Shown here: piece by piece, positions 11,151 through 21,467 of the stretch | Layout of the letters: each line of letters opens with the position of its first letter | Position numbering within the stretch: position 1 is the first letter of the stretch | Assembly: GCA_902984215.1 (NCBI GenBank) | Contig: CADWAF010002106.1 | Location: 108,398-172,397 of the forward strand | Direction: 5' to 3' | DNA length: 64,000 nucleotides | Source of the DNA: Willaertia magna | Lineage: Eukaryota; Heterolobosea; Eutetramitea; Acrasida; Naegleriidae | The notes under the pieces: generated by a model | Seen by the model: only the letters and a program-made list of their open reading frames with translations | Database searches by the model: none | What the model was told of the DNA's origin: nothing | Program-made: the position numbers and the translations under genes

Positions 11151-11573
11151 ATGAAAAGTGTAATCAAGTCTTTCATTACAAAAAGGTTTTATTCATCTTC
11201 TTTAAAGAATGGTCAACTTCCTGTCAATGATTTTAGCATGAAAGTTTTACAGACTGTCAAGAGCAATCCGAAATTAGAATCATTCTTTAGAATAAAAGAG
11301 TTGGAAAAGGAGGAAGGCAGTCTCCAAGTCCACGGTGATGGAAACATTACTTTGGAAAATCAAGTTGGCTTCAATAAATACGTTAGATTAATCACTGATG
11401 CAAGCAAAAACAACGAACCTAAGGTAATTGTAGAAAGTTCCCTTCGCCATCCATTTGGAGAAGAAGAAAAGGATCAAGAAAGACTTACATTTCGTGCAAA
11501 TGAAAATTTAGAGGTGGAAATTGAAAAACTTGTTGACAGAGCAGTAGATTTTATAACACCTCCTCCTCAATAG
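11151..11573 (+). CDS. Mitochondrial-presequence protein, possibly 3'-truncated
   Basis: A 140-residue ORF whose N-terminus (MKSVIKSFITKRFYSSS) is basic, hydroxylated and lacks acidic residues, a typical mitochondrial presequence. The rest is a soluble charged domain that I do not recognise with confidence; a MAM33/p32-like fold was considered but not supported. The TAG stop at 11571-11573 is also the first three bases of the terminal sequence shared with the transposon at 63228, and the last residues before it are a proline run. The original C-terminus may therefore have been lost to the insertion. No continuation was found beyond the element. Confidence 0.6.
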   Translation: MKSVIKSFITKRFYSSSLKNGQLPVNDFSMKVLQTVKSNPKLESFFRIKELEKEEGSLQVHGDGNITLENQVGFNKYVRLITDASKNNEPKVIVESSLRHPFGEEEKDQERLTFRANENLEVEIEKLVDRAVDFITPPPQ

Positions 11574-11645
11574 GCGCTTTATAATCAAGGATTTGGAGGT
11601 AAATCGAGGTAAAAAAAAAAATTTTTTACCCAACAGTTTATAAAA
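11571..11645 (+). repeat. Transposon terminal sequence, left element
   Basis: It begins TAGGCGCTTTATAAT and continues to an AAAATTTTTTACC block at 11618-11630 followed by GTTTATAA. The same blocks occur in the same order and at similar spacing at 63228-63305 (TAGGCGTTTTATAAT, AAAATTTTTTACC, GTTTATAA). Elsewhere the two regions differ, so this is homology of ends rather than a recent duplicate. Confidence 0.65.
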
Positions 11646-11701
11646 TTACCCACATTTACTTTTTTTTCCCCAGTTCTACCCTCATTTTCTTTTAAAAAAA
11701 A

Positions 11702-12595
11702 ATGCAAAGCCAATCAAATTCCGAACAAATAGAAGAACCTTTTTTACCACCTTTAACACCAACAATAGAAGATGATAATAATAATGAAGAAGATACACAA
11801 ATTAAAAAACGAACTAGAAATGATAATAATAAACAACATACAAAAATGACAGATAAAGATTCTAAGATGTTACAATCATTTTATAACATCCACAATGGTA
11901 ATTGGAATTTAATAATGGCTGAACCAAAAATTGTAAAATTAAATAAAAGTGAAAAACAATTGAAAGATCATTTAAAATATAAAAAGAAAAACAAAATAAA
12001 TAAAAAATCGAAACATAAATCAAATACAACACAAAAAGAACCAACAGAATTAACAACATCTACAACAACATCTGCAACAACATCTGCAACAACATTTACA
12101 ACAACATTTGCAACAACATTTGCAACAACATTTGCAACAACATTTGCAACAACATCTACAACAACATCTGCAACAACACAAGAAGAAATAATTATCCCAG
12201 AATCACCTGAACAAGATGAATTATCAAATTTATCAGATATTACCCAATCTTCAACAATGTCACAAATAACATCATCATTTACTCAATCAACTCAGTCAAG
12301 TCAATCATCTCAATCACCATCACAAATAACAAGAACTAATAGAATTTTAAATCAAATCCAAAAAGGATTGGAAACTAAAAATTTATTTCAACAACATTTA
12401 AATGAAAGAAATGAAATTCAAGATATTAAATTATTAACTTTTACAACAATGATGAATATAATGCAACAACAACAACAAATGCAACAAAAAAGATTACAAC
12501 AGAATCAACAGAATCAACAATTAACAAATATGATTTTGTTAAAATTGTTAAATAGTTTAGAAAAAGATGAATCAAAGAAAAATAATGAAAATTAA
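11702..12595 (+). CDS. Myb/SANT-like DNA-binding protein of transposon
   Basis: A 297-residue ORF starting 131 bp inside the element end, after an A-run. Residues about 49-97 resemble a Myb/SANT module: an acidic first helix (TDKDSKMLQSFYNIHNG), NWNLI, then a basic third helix (EKQLKDHLKYKKK) and a Lys-rich tail. A Thr/Ala/Ser tract (about 118-160) encoded by a 12-bp repeat follows, then Ser/Gln-rich and Gln-rich helical segments. In Harbinger elements the Myb-like protein binds the transposon ends and brings the transposase into the nucleus; the same role is inferred here. It could also be an ordinary host Myb gene that happens to lie beside the repeat. Confidence 0.6.
   Translation: MQSQSNSEQIEEPFLPPLTPTIEDDNNNEEDTQIKKRTRNDNNKQHTKMTDKDSKMLQSFYNIHNGNWNLIMAEPKIVKLNKSEKQLKDHLKYKKKNKINKKSKHKSNTTQKEPTELTTSTTTSATTSATTFTTTFATTFATTFATTFATTSTTTSATTQEEIIIPESPEQDELSNLSDITQSSTMSQITSSFTQSTQSSQSSQSPSQITRTNRILNQIQKGLETKNLFQQHLNERNEIQDIKLLTFTTMMNIMQQQQQMQQKRLQQNQQNQQLTNMILLKLLNSLEKDESKKNNEN
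12053..12179 (+). repeat. 12-bp coding minisatellite (ACAACATYTRCA)
   Basis: About ten tandem 12-bp units with small variants (ACAACATTTGCA, ACAACATCTGCA, ACAACATCTACA) encode a Thr-Thr-(Phe/Ser)-(Ala/Thr) tract in the Myb-like gene. Length variation between strains is likely. Confidence 0.9.
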
Positions 12596-13791
12596 TTAAA
12601 ATTTAAATAAATCTTTTATAATAAATCTTTTATATTAATTTTTTACTTTCTTTATTAACTTTATTAAATTTCTTAAATTTAATTAATCATTTTTTTATTT
12701 AATTTTATTAAATCTTAAACAATTTTATAACAAATAAACTTTATAATAATAAACTTTACAATTAAATTTACAATAATCAATTTTTAATTTTTATATTTAT
12801 AAAATTTTAATTTAAATGATTTTATTTTAAATTTTGTAAACTATTTAATTAAAGGAAATATAAGAAGAATAAATGATTTTATTAAAATATTTAATTATAT
12901 TAATGATGATATTTTTTATATTTTATAAAAATATTGATAATAAAAAATGTTTAATTATTAATAAATATTATAAAATAATAAAAATAATTTAAATTTAAAT
13001 ATTAAAAAATAAAATTTTAATTTATATAAAAATTTATATAATTTATTTACAATATTTTTAAATTTATTATTAAAAATAATGTATTAAAAAAGAAAAAATT
13101 ATTTAAATAATTTATGTGTTAATAATATTAATAAAATTATAAAGAATATTAAGAAAAATTATATTAAAAAAAGATCTTTTTTTTTAATAAAGAAAAATTT
13201 AATGATTTTATTAGTTGAGAATATTTAGATATTAAATTAGATTATTATTTAAAGGATAAAATTAAAATTAAGATTATAAATATTAATATGTTAAATTTAG
13301 AAATTAATTTTATTAAATTAATGATAATAGTGAATGAATTAAATTAATTGAAAAAGATTATATTTATAATTGTTATAAATTAATTTATTTGTTTAGAATT
13401 TAATTATATTAAATTAGGGTAACAAAAAAAATTAAAAGTTATTATTAGATAAATTAATGTTTTATTAAATATTAAAAGATAATAAAATAAAAAATAAATA
13501 CTTTGTTAATGATATAATAATGAAAATAATAGTTATATTATTAATATTAATAAGAAACTAAGTTATGAAAAAATATAATATTATAAAATAATTCAATACA
13601 TAATTATTACAAAATAATTCAATAACCTCAAACAATAAAAAATAATTATACAATTTTTTTAATAAAACTTTATGTTAACTGTAGTTATTGTTATAAAATG
13701 AATAATAATAGAGGATAATTATTTATTTTTTGAATAATTCTAAATTATTAAAAATTTAAATAAAATTGATTCTGCAAAATCTTTTATTTGC
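12596..13791. other. Extremely AT-rich gene desert
   Basis: About 1.2 kb almost free of G and C, far beyond the already AT-rich neighbours. No open frame longer than a few dozen codons was found. A stretch around 13199-13420 on the plus strand reads as a Lys/Asn/Ile-rich frame with several stops, which could be the remains of a transposase gene. It lies where the second gene of the element would be expected. No tRNA, rRNA or satellite array is visible. Confidence 0.6.
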
Positions 13792-16700
13792 TTAATCTTG
13801 TTTAGATTTTGTATTTACAATGAAATTTCTTGCAACAAATTTAAGAACTTCGTCAATAATTACAACTGGCAAACTGAAAGCAATAACTACAATCCATTCA
13901 TGAAGAGAAATTGGATAAACATTGAAAATGAAATTAATAGGAGTATAGAGAACAATGCAATGGACAATAATACTCAAAATAACACTGAGTATTAAGTACT
14001 TGTTTCTAGTTGGTGGTAAAACTAAAATACTGTCATTTTCTGAAATGGATGATAAAGCATTAAACATTTCAATCAAAACTAAAATACTCAATGAAATAGT
14101 GGAAGGTCTTGCAAGATTTTCTCTGTCAAATAATGCACAATTAGCAACTGTTGGATCACATTTACTAAAGTTTACCAATTGACTATAAGAGATTTGTGGA
14201 CCTTCATCGAACATTGTAAAGTAGTAAATATATCCCATAACAGTAGCAAAACCAATATAAGTACCAACAATTAAATATCTCACTAATTGCCAAGCATTAA
14301 CTAATGGTTCAGTGGTTTTACGTGGCTTTTCTGTCATTACACTTGTTGATCCTGGATTTAAACCTAAAGCATTAGCAGGAAGACCATCAGTAACTAAATT
14401 AACAAATAACAATTGAATAGTATTAAGATGTTCTGGAATACCAAGTAAAGAAGCTAAAAAGATTGAAACTACTTCTCCAATATTTGATGAAATTAAATAA
14501 CGAATAAATTGTTTGGTATTAGAGAAGATAACTCTTCCTTCTTCTACTGCCTTAACAATAGTTGTAAAGTTATCATCTTGTAAAATTAATTTTGAAGCAC
14601 TCTTTGCAACACTAGTACCAGAACCCATTGCTAAACCAATGTCTGATTTCTTTAAAGCAGGTGAATCATTGACACCATCACCAGTCATAGCAACAACAAA
14701 TCCTTCTTCTTGTAAAATCTTAACAATGGTTAATTTATGTTGAGGTTCAACTCTTGCAAATAATCTAGCAGTTTTTAATATTTCTTTTTGTTGATCTTCA
14801 TTCATTTCTTCAAATTCTTTTCCAGTAAATGAAAGTTTTTCATCTCTTAAAGAAACAGAATCAGAAATATCATCAAATAAACCAATTCCTCTACAAATAG
14901 ATTCAGCAGTATTAATATTATCACCAGTAATAACAATAACTCTAATACCTGCTTTTCTACAAGTGTGAATAGAATCTTTAACTTCAGTTCTTGGTGGATC
15001 AATTAAACCAACAACACCTGTTAATGTCATTCCAGTTTCAATACGTTCAAAATCATCTGCATTTCCTAATGATGCTTTATCCATTCTTTGTTCAATGTAT
15101 GATGTAGCTAAACATCTAAGAGCTAACTTATCACTGAAATTAGTTCTAACATGATCAATAATACTTTCTTTCATTTCTTCGGTTAATGGAACAACTTTAC
15201 CAGTTGAATTAACTAAAACCTTGTCACAACGATGAATAACATTTTCATAAGCACCTTTACAGAATAAGAAACCTTCTTTATAATAAACTGACATACTCTT
15301 TCTTGCTCTAGTAAATTCTAAAGTTGCTTCTTTAGTATATTTACTTCTCCATTGATTTGAACAATAACAATATCTTTCTGATAATTCTGAAGGAATATTA
15401 CTGTCATTTGGTAATTTAACTTTTTCTGCAAAAACTAATAAAGCAGCTTCAGTTGGTTCACCAGAAACTTCAACATCATTCTTTTCATCATTATAAATTA
15501 AAGATGCATCATTACATAAAGTTGCAATCTTTGCAGTTTCCAATAAAGAAACTGATTTACTTGGATTTTCAACAACTTTACCATTTAATAAAATCTTACC
15601 ATTTGGTTTAAATTGAGAATCTTCTGCTTCATATTCACTTAATTTAACATTATTATTTTCAATATTTTCAATTGTAATACATCTACAAACTGACATTTTG
15701 TTAGTTGTCAATGTACCAGTCTTATCTGAACAAATAACAGAACATGCACCAAGTGTTTCAACAGCTGGTAATTTTCTAACAATTGCATTTCTCTTTGCCA
15801 TTCTTTGAGCTCCAATAGAGAATGTCATTGTAATAACAGTTGGTAAACCTTCTGGAATAGCTGCAACAGCTAATGCAATTGCATATTTAAGATAATAAAC
15901 AGCACCCATCCACCAACCACCAAATGCAGGATCATTAAAGTGTGGAACATTAATAATAAATACAACTGCACAGATAATAGCAACAGCAATAGTTAATTGA
16001 TTACCAAATTGATCTAAATTCTTTTGTAATGGAGTCTTTTCAGATTCTGGAATTTCTTCTTCATCATCATCACTCTTCTTATTAGATAAACTTTTACTAA
16101 TTTTACCAATTTCAGTATTAATACCAGTTGAAACAACAATTGCTAAAGCCTTTCCATAAGTAACTAATGTTCCAGAGAAGATAATATTAGTCTTTCCTTG
16201 AAGTTCAATCTTTTCTTGTTTAACAATTTCAGGTTCCTTCATCACACTAACAGATTCACCAGTTAATGCAGATTGATCTACTCTTAAAGTAGTTGAATCT
16301 AAAGAGATAATACGACAATCAGCAGGAACAATATTACCAACACTAACTTTAACAATATCACCTGGTACTAAATCAATTGCATCAATTTCTTTTACTTTTC
16401 CATCTCTAATAACAACACCTTTTGGTGCTTCAAATGATTTTAATGCATCAATAGCTGCTTCAGCAGATGATTCTTGAGATACTCCAATGTAAGCATTAAG
16501 AGCTAAAACTAGAAGAATAACAAATGGTTCAATAAAACTTTGAAGACCTGGATGTTCTTCAAAGAAAGCAAAGATAAATGAAATGAATGCACTACCTAAT
16601 AAAATCTATTAATTAATTATTATTAATTCAATTCCGAATTAATTAATAATACTTACACGAACAAGAATATCATCGAATTGTTTAAGAACTAATTTCCACA

Positions 16701-16845
16701 ATGGTGTTTTCTCTTCTGCGGGCAATTCATTTCTACCATATTTTGCACGAGCTTCTTCTACTTGTTTTGATGTTAAACCTTTCTCAGGTGTAACGTTAAA
16801 ATTTGATAGAACCTGTGAAATGTCACTGCAGTGAGCGTTATTCAT
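13792..16845 (-). CDS. SERCA-type P-type Ca2+-ATPase
   Basis: Exon 1 (16845-16657) and exon 2 (16605-13792) join across a 51-bp intron to give 1,000 residues, the normal SERCA length. It pumps cytosolic Ca2+ into the ER (P2A ATPase). Visible features are the N-terminus with NELPAEE and FDDILVRILL, actuator TGES, TM4 PEGLP, phosphorylation motif SDKTGTLTT (Asp near 357), nucleotide-domain KGA, hinge TGDGVNDSPALK, TM5 NIGE, TM6 NLVTDGLPANALGLNP and TM8 SENDS. Calcium ligands of both sites appear present. The C-terminus ends KSKQD and lacks a calmodulin-binding extension, which argues against a PMCA. Its 3' end faces the decayed transposon. Confidence 0.95.
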
Positions 16846-17008
16846 CTCCTAGTTCTAATGATGATCTTTTTTTTTTTAATTTAATCTTTCACAAAAAACC
16901 TTAACAAAGGAACTTTAGAACGAGAGAATGCCTTTTTAACACTTGACAACTGTGTTTATTTTTTAATTATTACAATAGTTTTTAAAGGTTAACTTAATTA
17001 CCTTTCAT

Positions 17009-17745
17009 TTAGAAGTTGTTTGTTGAATGAATTATTTGTGGGATGGGGACATCTAATTCATTCATTGGAATGAGTAGTGATTTATTGTTGCCTTCCTCCA
17101 ATGAAACGCCATTATTTAATTCATCTATTACACTTTGTGGGAATTGAAAACTGTCAGAAATATATTGACAGTCAAAACAAACACCAATCATTTGATTTTC
17201 AAAATTCTTTTCTTTTTGTAACTCTAATAGTTCATGAAGAAATTTATCGTAATACCCTTTACCTCTTCCTAGTCTTCCTCCGGTGTAATCAAATGCAAGC
17301 CCAGGAATAACAATTAAAACCTTACTATTTGGGTTCAAGGAAGATAACAACCTAGCTCTGGAACTAATTTCTTTTGGTTCTAAAATCTTTAAAACAACAA
17401 GTCAACTTTGGTAAAAAAGCATTCACTTACTTGGTAATTTGGATCTTTAATTTCAAAAGAATGAAAATCGTCTAAATCTTTAACGTGAACCATTTCCATT
17501 TTATTATTTTCTAAAACTGGAACAAATAATTGTTTATTTTTATCCGACAGACAATTCTCCAGTAAAGGTATGGTATTGATTTCAGCTCCACTTTTCATAG
17601 GTACATAACAACAAACGTGGGTACTACTTAAATAATGTTTACTTTGTAATAGTTTTTCAATAACAATCTTTGATTCCAATTCAATTCTTTCATTAGTTAA
17701 TTGTTTGAGTTGATTTCTAAAGAATTTCCGAAAAACCTTCTTCAT
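17009..17745 (-). CDS. MTHFS: 5-formyltetrahydrofolate cyclo-ligase
   Basis: Exons 17745-17431 and 17386-17009 join across a 44-bp intron to give 230 residues. The enzyme uses ATP to convert 5-formyl-THF to 5,10-methenyl-THF, salvaging folate. The diagnostic phosphate and folate loop GGRLGRGKGYYDKFL is intact and is preceded by IPGLAFD. The N-terminal basic helix (RKFFRNQLKQL) matches the family. No convincing organelle presequence is visible, so it is probably cytosolic, although the first residues are basic. Confidence 0.93.
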
Positions 17746-17862
17746 GGTGTTTAATAAATTTTATTTTTTTGCAGATAATTATTTTGCATGACAGTGTATG
17801 CATTGCAATAATGTGGGAATTTTAAATAACTTTTGATTACTAAAAAATTTTCATTAAAAAAT

Positions 17863-20709
17863 TTATTCGTGACTTGAGTTTTTTGATGTTAATTCCAGCA
17901 AACTATGATAAGGTAAATTAAGATCTGATTTAACATGAATGGCACTTTGCAAAAAACCATGCAATTGTTGGTTAATAATATCCAAACGATGAGAAATAAA
18001 TTCAAGGTGTTGATTTTGTTTGTAATATTGAATAATAGTTTGGAAAGCTAGTAAACATGCTTTACGAATTTCATAATTTGAATCATCCATGTGAGTGGCA
18101 AGACAAAATATCATTCCTTTAGATTGTTCAACAAGTAAAGAAGGTAAGTATATCATTATTTGAGTAATAGCTGATATCGTAGCTAAACGAACAGTATCAT
18201 TTTCATCTTCCATACGATTTCTTAATTCGTGTGAAATGTTATCCCATTGTTTTTCGTTTAATAAGGTATATGTTTGATTTAAGTAATCCACTAATAATTT
18301 AGATGTAATAATTCTAAGCATTGGATCAAAATCATCATCTAAACAACTAAGTAGATTATCAACAACTTGCTCATCAACTAAGGTAGAAGTAATATCTTCC
18401 CTTGATATTAAATTTTGTTTTAAAATGCATGCCAAGCATGACATTGCAATCTTTCTTATATCAGCATAGATTCTTCCATTCTTCCATTTACTATTTGTAT
18501 AAATAAATTGAATTAAAATATTCTTAAGATTTTCTTGGTCAATATCTTTGCCAATCGAAAATAAAATAGTGTTTAAAACGGTCATTAATCTCAAAACCAT
18601 AAATGGATCTCTTTCAGGTGTTAAATAAATGGAAAACACTTGCAATACTCTATGAAAATGTTGTATGACAGCTTTACTTCCGTTTTTAACGAGTGCCTCG
18701 AATGCATAAAAATTTGGAGACAGTTTATCCCAGGATGTTACATCAGTGGTTAAATACTCTAGAGCTTTCTCAAAGTAAATTGCATAGATTTCATCTATTG
18801 TGGTAAACTCAAATAAAGACGACTCTTTTTGTAAAGTATCTACTCCAGCTTGTATTACTTCTTGTTTAGTATTCGGTTGAGAACAAAGTCTGATTATGAT
18901 CAAAAATAGGCTTAAACCCTCCTCCAGCAATTTGACACTGTGGCTCATTATTAAAGAATTTGAAACATTTAATATAGCTAACTTTAAGTTAGTTTCCTCA
19001 CAAAATATTAAGTGACTGGTATTTAATTTGTTAGTGATTTCTTGTAAATATCTATTCGTTAGGTTAGAGTCTGAATGTGCTAATAAAATTGATAAACAAT
19101 TTAAAACACTAGTTAAAAGCCTAGGGGATGCCGAGTATTCAGGTTTCATGTAATTATATATAACACCTAAATATGCATCAGGTTCCAAGAAGTAGCCCAA
19201 TAAAGCAATGCATTTAATTGTTTCTTCTCTTATTTCCTTCTCATTATCAGCATTTAAGTTGAATAGAGAAGTTAACAATTTATCTACATGTTGTGTTAAA
19301 TTTCTCTCACCAAATACTATACAAAATTGTAAGGCACGAATATTAATTATCCTTTTATGTAAATTCCAATCGTCCATATCCTTTAAAAGATAATTAATAA
19401 GTTTCATTAAGTTCTTTTTAATTAACAATCTAGAACCAAGAATAGGTCTCTCACCAATAGCCAAAGGAAGAGTAGGTAATCTTTCCGCAGATTTATAGAG
19501 TTTAGATGTTTCTTCGTTATTTTCATTATCGTCATACATTTTAGTTTCATTTACATCATTCTCATAATCTTTTTCATGTAATTGACCAAGTTCTAGTATT
19601 TGTGTGAATGCAGACTTAGAAATTTCAATAATCTCATCGGCACATAATAAAAGTAAATAATATAAAAAATTATGTTGATAAGAATATCTATCACGTAAAT
19701 TAAGTCCCCAATTAGAAATTGTTTTTAATAATTCCTGTCTTACAGTATTAGACCTATCTAAACAAAGTTCTGTCAAATGGCTATGCAAATCTTCCAGTGG
19801 ACTTGCAGTTCCATGAATAATTAAATGATTTATTGCTTCTAATGTATCCACTCTAACATTAGATCTTTGATGTTTTAAATTAGGAATTAATCTTTTAATT
19901 AATGACTCTGAAAATAATCTTGTTGTAGAATCCCTAAAAGTTTCACAAATTAAAATCATACATTTGCAACTTTCAGATTTTACACCATAAAAATCTTCAC
20001 AACTCCTCATTAAAAAATTTAATATTTTTTGTAAATAATCTGGGTCATTCTCAATTTTAGATTTACATTTTAAAATTATATTTTTAACTAATCTCACTAA
20101 TAAAACTCTAACTTCTTCACTTTCTTCACGAAAATTCTCCTTCTCACCCATCATCCTCTCTTCAAGAATTGGAATGGTAAATGGTAAAGATTCTTCTAAC
20201 TCATTCACTGTTAAATAATCACTAAAAGTTAAAAATAATTGAACAGCATTCTCACGACATAATTCAGTTTCATTAGAAAATAATTTTAAAATTGGTTGAT
20301 AAATATGAGAAAAGAAGAATTTAAGGTAATCTAATATTGGGTATTTATCTTGGTTTTGTAAAAGAATATCAAAAAACTTTCTAATTTTTTTAATAGATTG
20401 TATACGTTTTCCTCTTTCATTACTTGTTAAACAGTTAATATCTCTTTGAAGAGTTTGAAGAATTTGTTGAGGATTTTGTTGTTGTAAAAGTAATTCTAAT
20501 TCCAATTCAAGATTATCTTTCTTTTCTATGTTTTTATTATTCGGAATATTACTACTGGTTTCCCTAACTGTTGTTGTAGGTTTAGTTTTATTAATTAATA
20601 TATTCTTTACTGCTGAAACCTTTTGTTGTTCCTCTCTTATCATTTGCTCAAAGAAATCATCTGCATCCATATCATTATCAGTCTCCATATTATTATTGTT
20701 TTGGGACAT
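17863..20709 (-). CDS. DNAAF5: Dynein axonemal assembly factor 5-like HEAT protein
   Basis: An intronless ORF of about 948 residues made largely of HEAT repeats. The pattern around residues 420-520 (ligated LLKDMDDWNLHKRI, TQHVDKLLTSLF, FLEPDAYL) matches HEATR2/DNAAF5, which preassembles axonemal dynein arms in the cytoplasm. The N-terminus is disordered, Asn- and Asp-rich. I chose the ATG at 20709 (A-run before it, then MSQNNNN); the frame runs further upstream but only through a TTG. A perfect E2F-like palindrome lies 25 bp upstream. If correct, it means the organism builds motile flagella at some stage. Another HEAT protein cannot be fully excluded. Confidence 0.75.
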   Translation of the reverse strand: MSQNNNNMETDNDMDADDFFEQMIREEQQKVSAVKNILINKTKPTTTVRETSSNIPNNKNIEKKDNLELELELLLQQQNPQQILQTLQRDINCLTSNERGKRIQSIKKIRKFFDILLQNQDKYPILDYLKFFFSHIYQPILKLFSNETELCRENAVQLFLTFSDYLTVNELEESLPFTIPILEERMMGEKENFREESEEVRVLLVRLVKNIILKCKSKIENDPDYLQKILNFLMRSCEDFYGVKSESCKCMILICETFRDSTTRLFSESLIKRLIPNLKHQRSNVRVDTLEAINHLIIHGTASPLEDLHSHLTELCLDRSNTVRQELLKTISNWGLNLRDRYSYQHNFLYYLLLLCADEIIEISKSAFTQILELGQLHEKDYENDVNETKMYDDNENNEETSKLYKSAERLPTLPLAIGERPILGSRLLIKKNLMKLINYLLKDMDDWNLHKRIINIRALQFCIVFGERNLTQHVDKLLTSLFNLNADNEKEIREETIKCIALLGYFLEPDAYLGVIYNYMKPEYSASPRLLTSVLNCLSILLAHSDSNLTNRYLQEITNKLNTSHLIFCEETNLKLAILNVSNSLIMSHSVKLLEEGLSLFLIIIRLCSQPNTKQEVIQAGVDTLQKESSLFEFTTIDEIYAIYFEKALEYLTTDVTSWDKLSPNFYAFEALVKNGSKAVIQHFHRVLQVFSIYLTPERDPFMVLRLMTVLNTILFSIGKDIDQENLKNILIQFIYTNSKWKNGRIYADIRKIAMSCLACILKQNLISREDITSTLVDEQVVDNLLSCLDDDFDPMLRIITSKLLVDYLNQTYTLLNEKQWDNISHELRNRMEDENDTVRLATISAITQIMIYLPSLLVEQSKGMIFCLATHMDDSNYEIRKACLLAFQTIIQYYKQNQHLEFISHRLDIINQQLHGFLQSAIHVKSDLNLPYHSLLELTSKNSSHE

Positions 20710-20733
20710 TTTTTTGTTGAAGGAATTCAATTT

Positions 20734-20745
20734 TTTGGCGCCAAA
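20734..20745. promoter_or_regulatory. Perfect E2F-like palindrome TTTGGCGCCAAA
   Basis: This exact 12-bp dyad is the textbook E2F/DP consensus. It sits 25 bp upstream of the DNAAF5 ATG and 52 bp upstream of the divergent gene at 20797, so it may serve both. GC-rich hexamers are rare in this sequence, which makes the match notable. Confidence 0.6.
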
Positions 20746-20796
20746 GATTACAAGTTTTTAAAAACTAGATGGCTTTCAAACTTCAACTACAAAAAA

Positions 20797-21463
20797 ATGT
20801 TTCCTTGCTTCATTACTAAAGAACAAGTTACATCAATCAATTTAGAGGATGAAGAAAACACTAATAATTGTAACAAGAACAATAAGGCATTGAAAATCAA
20901 AAAAGAAGAACCAGATACTAACAAAAGTTTTGAACCAAACATTAACAATAACAGATCCCTGGTTTGTACAGTGGTTCTTTCCCAAGAGAAAATTAAAGAG
21001 CTAACCAAAATACAACAAGAAGTAAGTTATTTGCAATTATATTTACAATTAACCTTAATAACTAAAATAGATGTTAGCTACAGAAATTAACTTTACTAAA
21101 ATTGTAGAAGACGATAGAAAATTAAGAGATGAAATGTTTGATAGTACAAGACAATTAAAAGATAAAATTGAAAGGCTTAGTGGTTTATTAGAAGTGTTAG
21201 CTTTAGAGAAATTGAATGTAATTTCTAAAAATAATAATTCCACTCAAACAGACCATTCATTCATAACAAATAATGTTAAAACAATTAACTCTGTAATTCA
21301 ACAACAATCATTACAACAATCATCTTTAAAACAACAGAATACTTTTAATCAAATAGATAATAATAGAGCAGTCAACTCAAAACTAAAATTAATTAAAGAA
21401 AATGAAACTCTATTAGAATTAATTCTTTTAGATTTTGAACTAAGATCAATACAACATGATTAA
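20797..21463 (+). CDS. Small coiled-coil protein, unknown
   Basis: Exons 20797-21021 and 21071-21463 join in phase across a 49-bp intron to give about 205 residues. The ATG follows an A-run and is 51 bp from the shared E2F-like site. The centre (about residues 60-125) is a continuous amphipathic coiled coil (LSQEKIKELTKIQQE, then RQLKDKIERLSGLLEVL). A Gln/Asn-rich linker and a short C-terminal helix follow. I do not recognise the family. Its divergent pairing with an axonemal assembly gene hints at a ciliary or mitotic role, which is weak inference. Confidence 0.6.
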
Positions 21464-21467
21464 TGAT

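Larger units (their letters stand above)
11571..13770 (+). mobile_element. Decayed PIF/Harbinger-like element with Myb gene
   Basis: The left boundary is the shared terminal sequence. Inside are a Myb/SANT-like gene (11702-12595) and then about 1.1 kb of highly AT-rich DNA with only stop-interrupted frames. The right boundary is inferred, because no intact reverse copy of the terminal sequence is visible before the SERCA gene at 13792. Autonomous Harbinger elements carry a DDE transposase plus a Myb/SANT-like accessory protein. Here only the accessory ORF is intact. The element sits between convergent genes. Confidence 0.5.

Noticed and set aside
11151..11573. MAM33/p32 assignment for the mitochondrial protein
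   Set aside because: Only the presequence and general charge fit; the p32 C-terminal helix and typical length are absent.
12596..13791. Mitochondrial DNA insertion (NUMT) as explanation of the AT desert
   Set aside because: No rRNA, tRNA or recognisable mitochondrial gene pieces were seen, and its position in a transposon is a simpler explanation.
20710..20730. Upstream extension of DNAAF5 to a TTG at 20730, and similar ones at 37078, 41981 and 54627
   Set aside because: These need a TTG start; each gene has a downstream ATG with better context.
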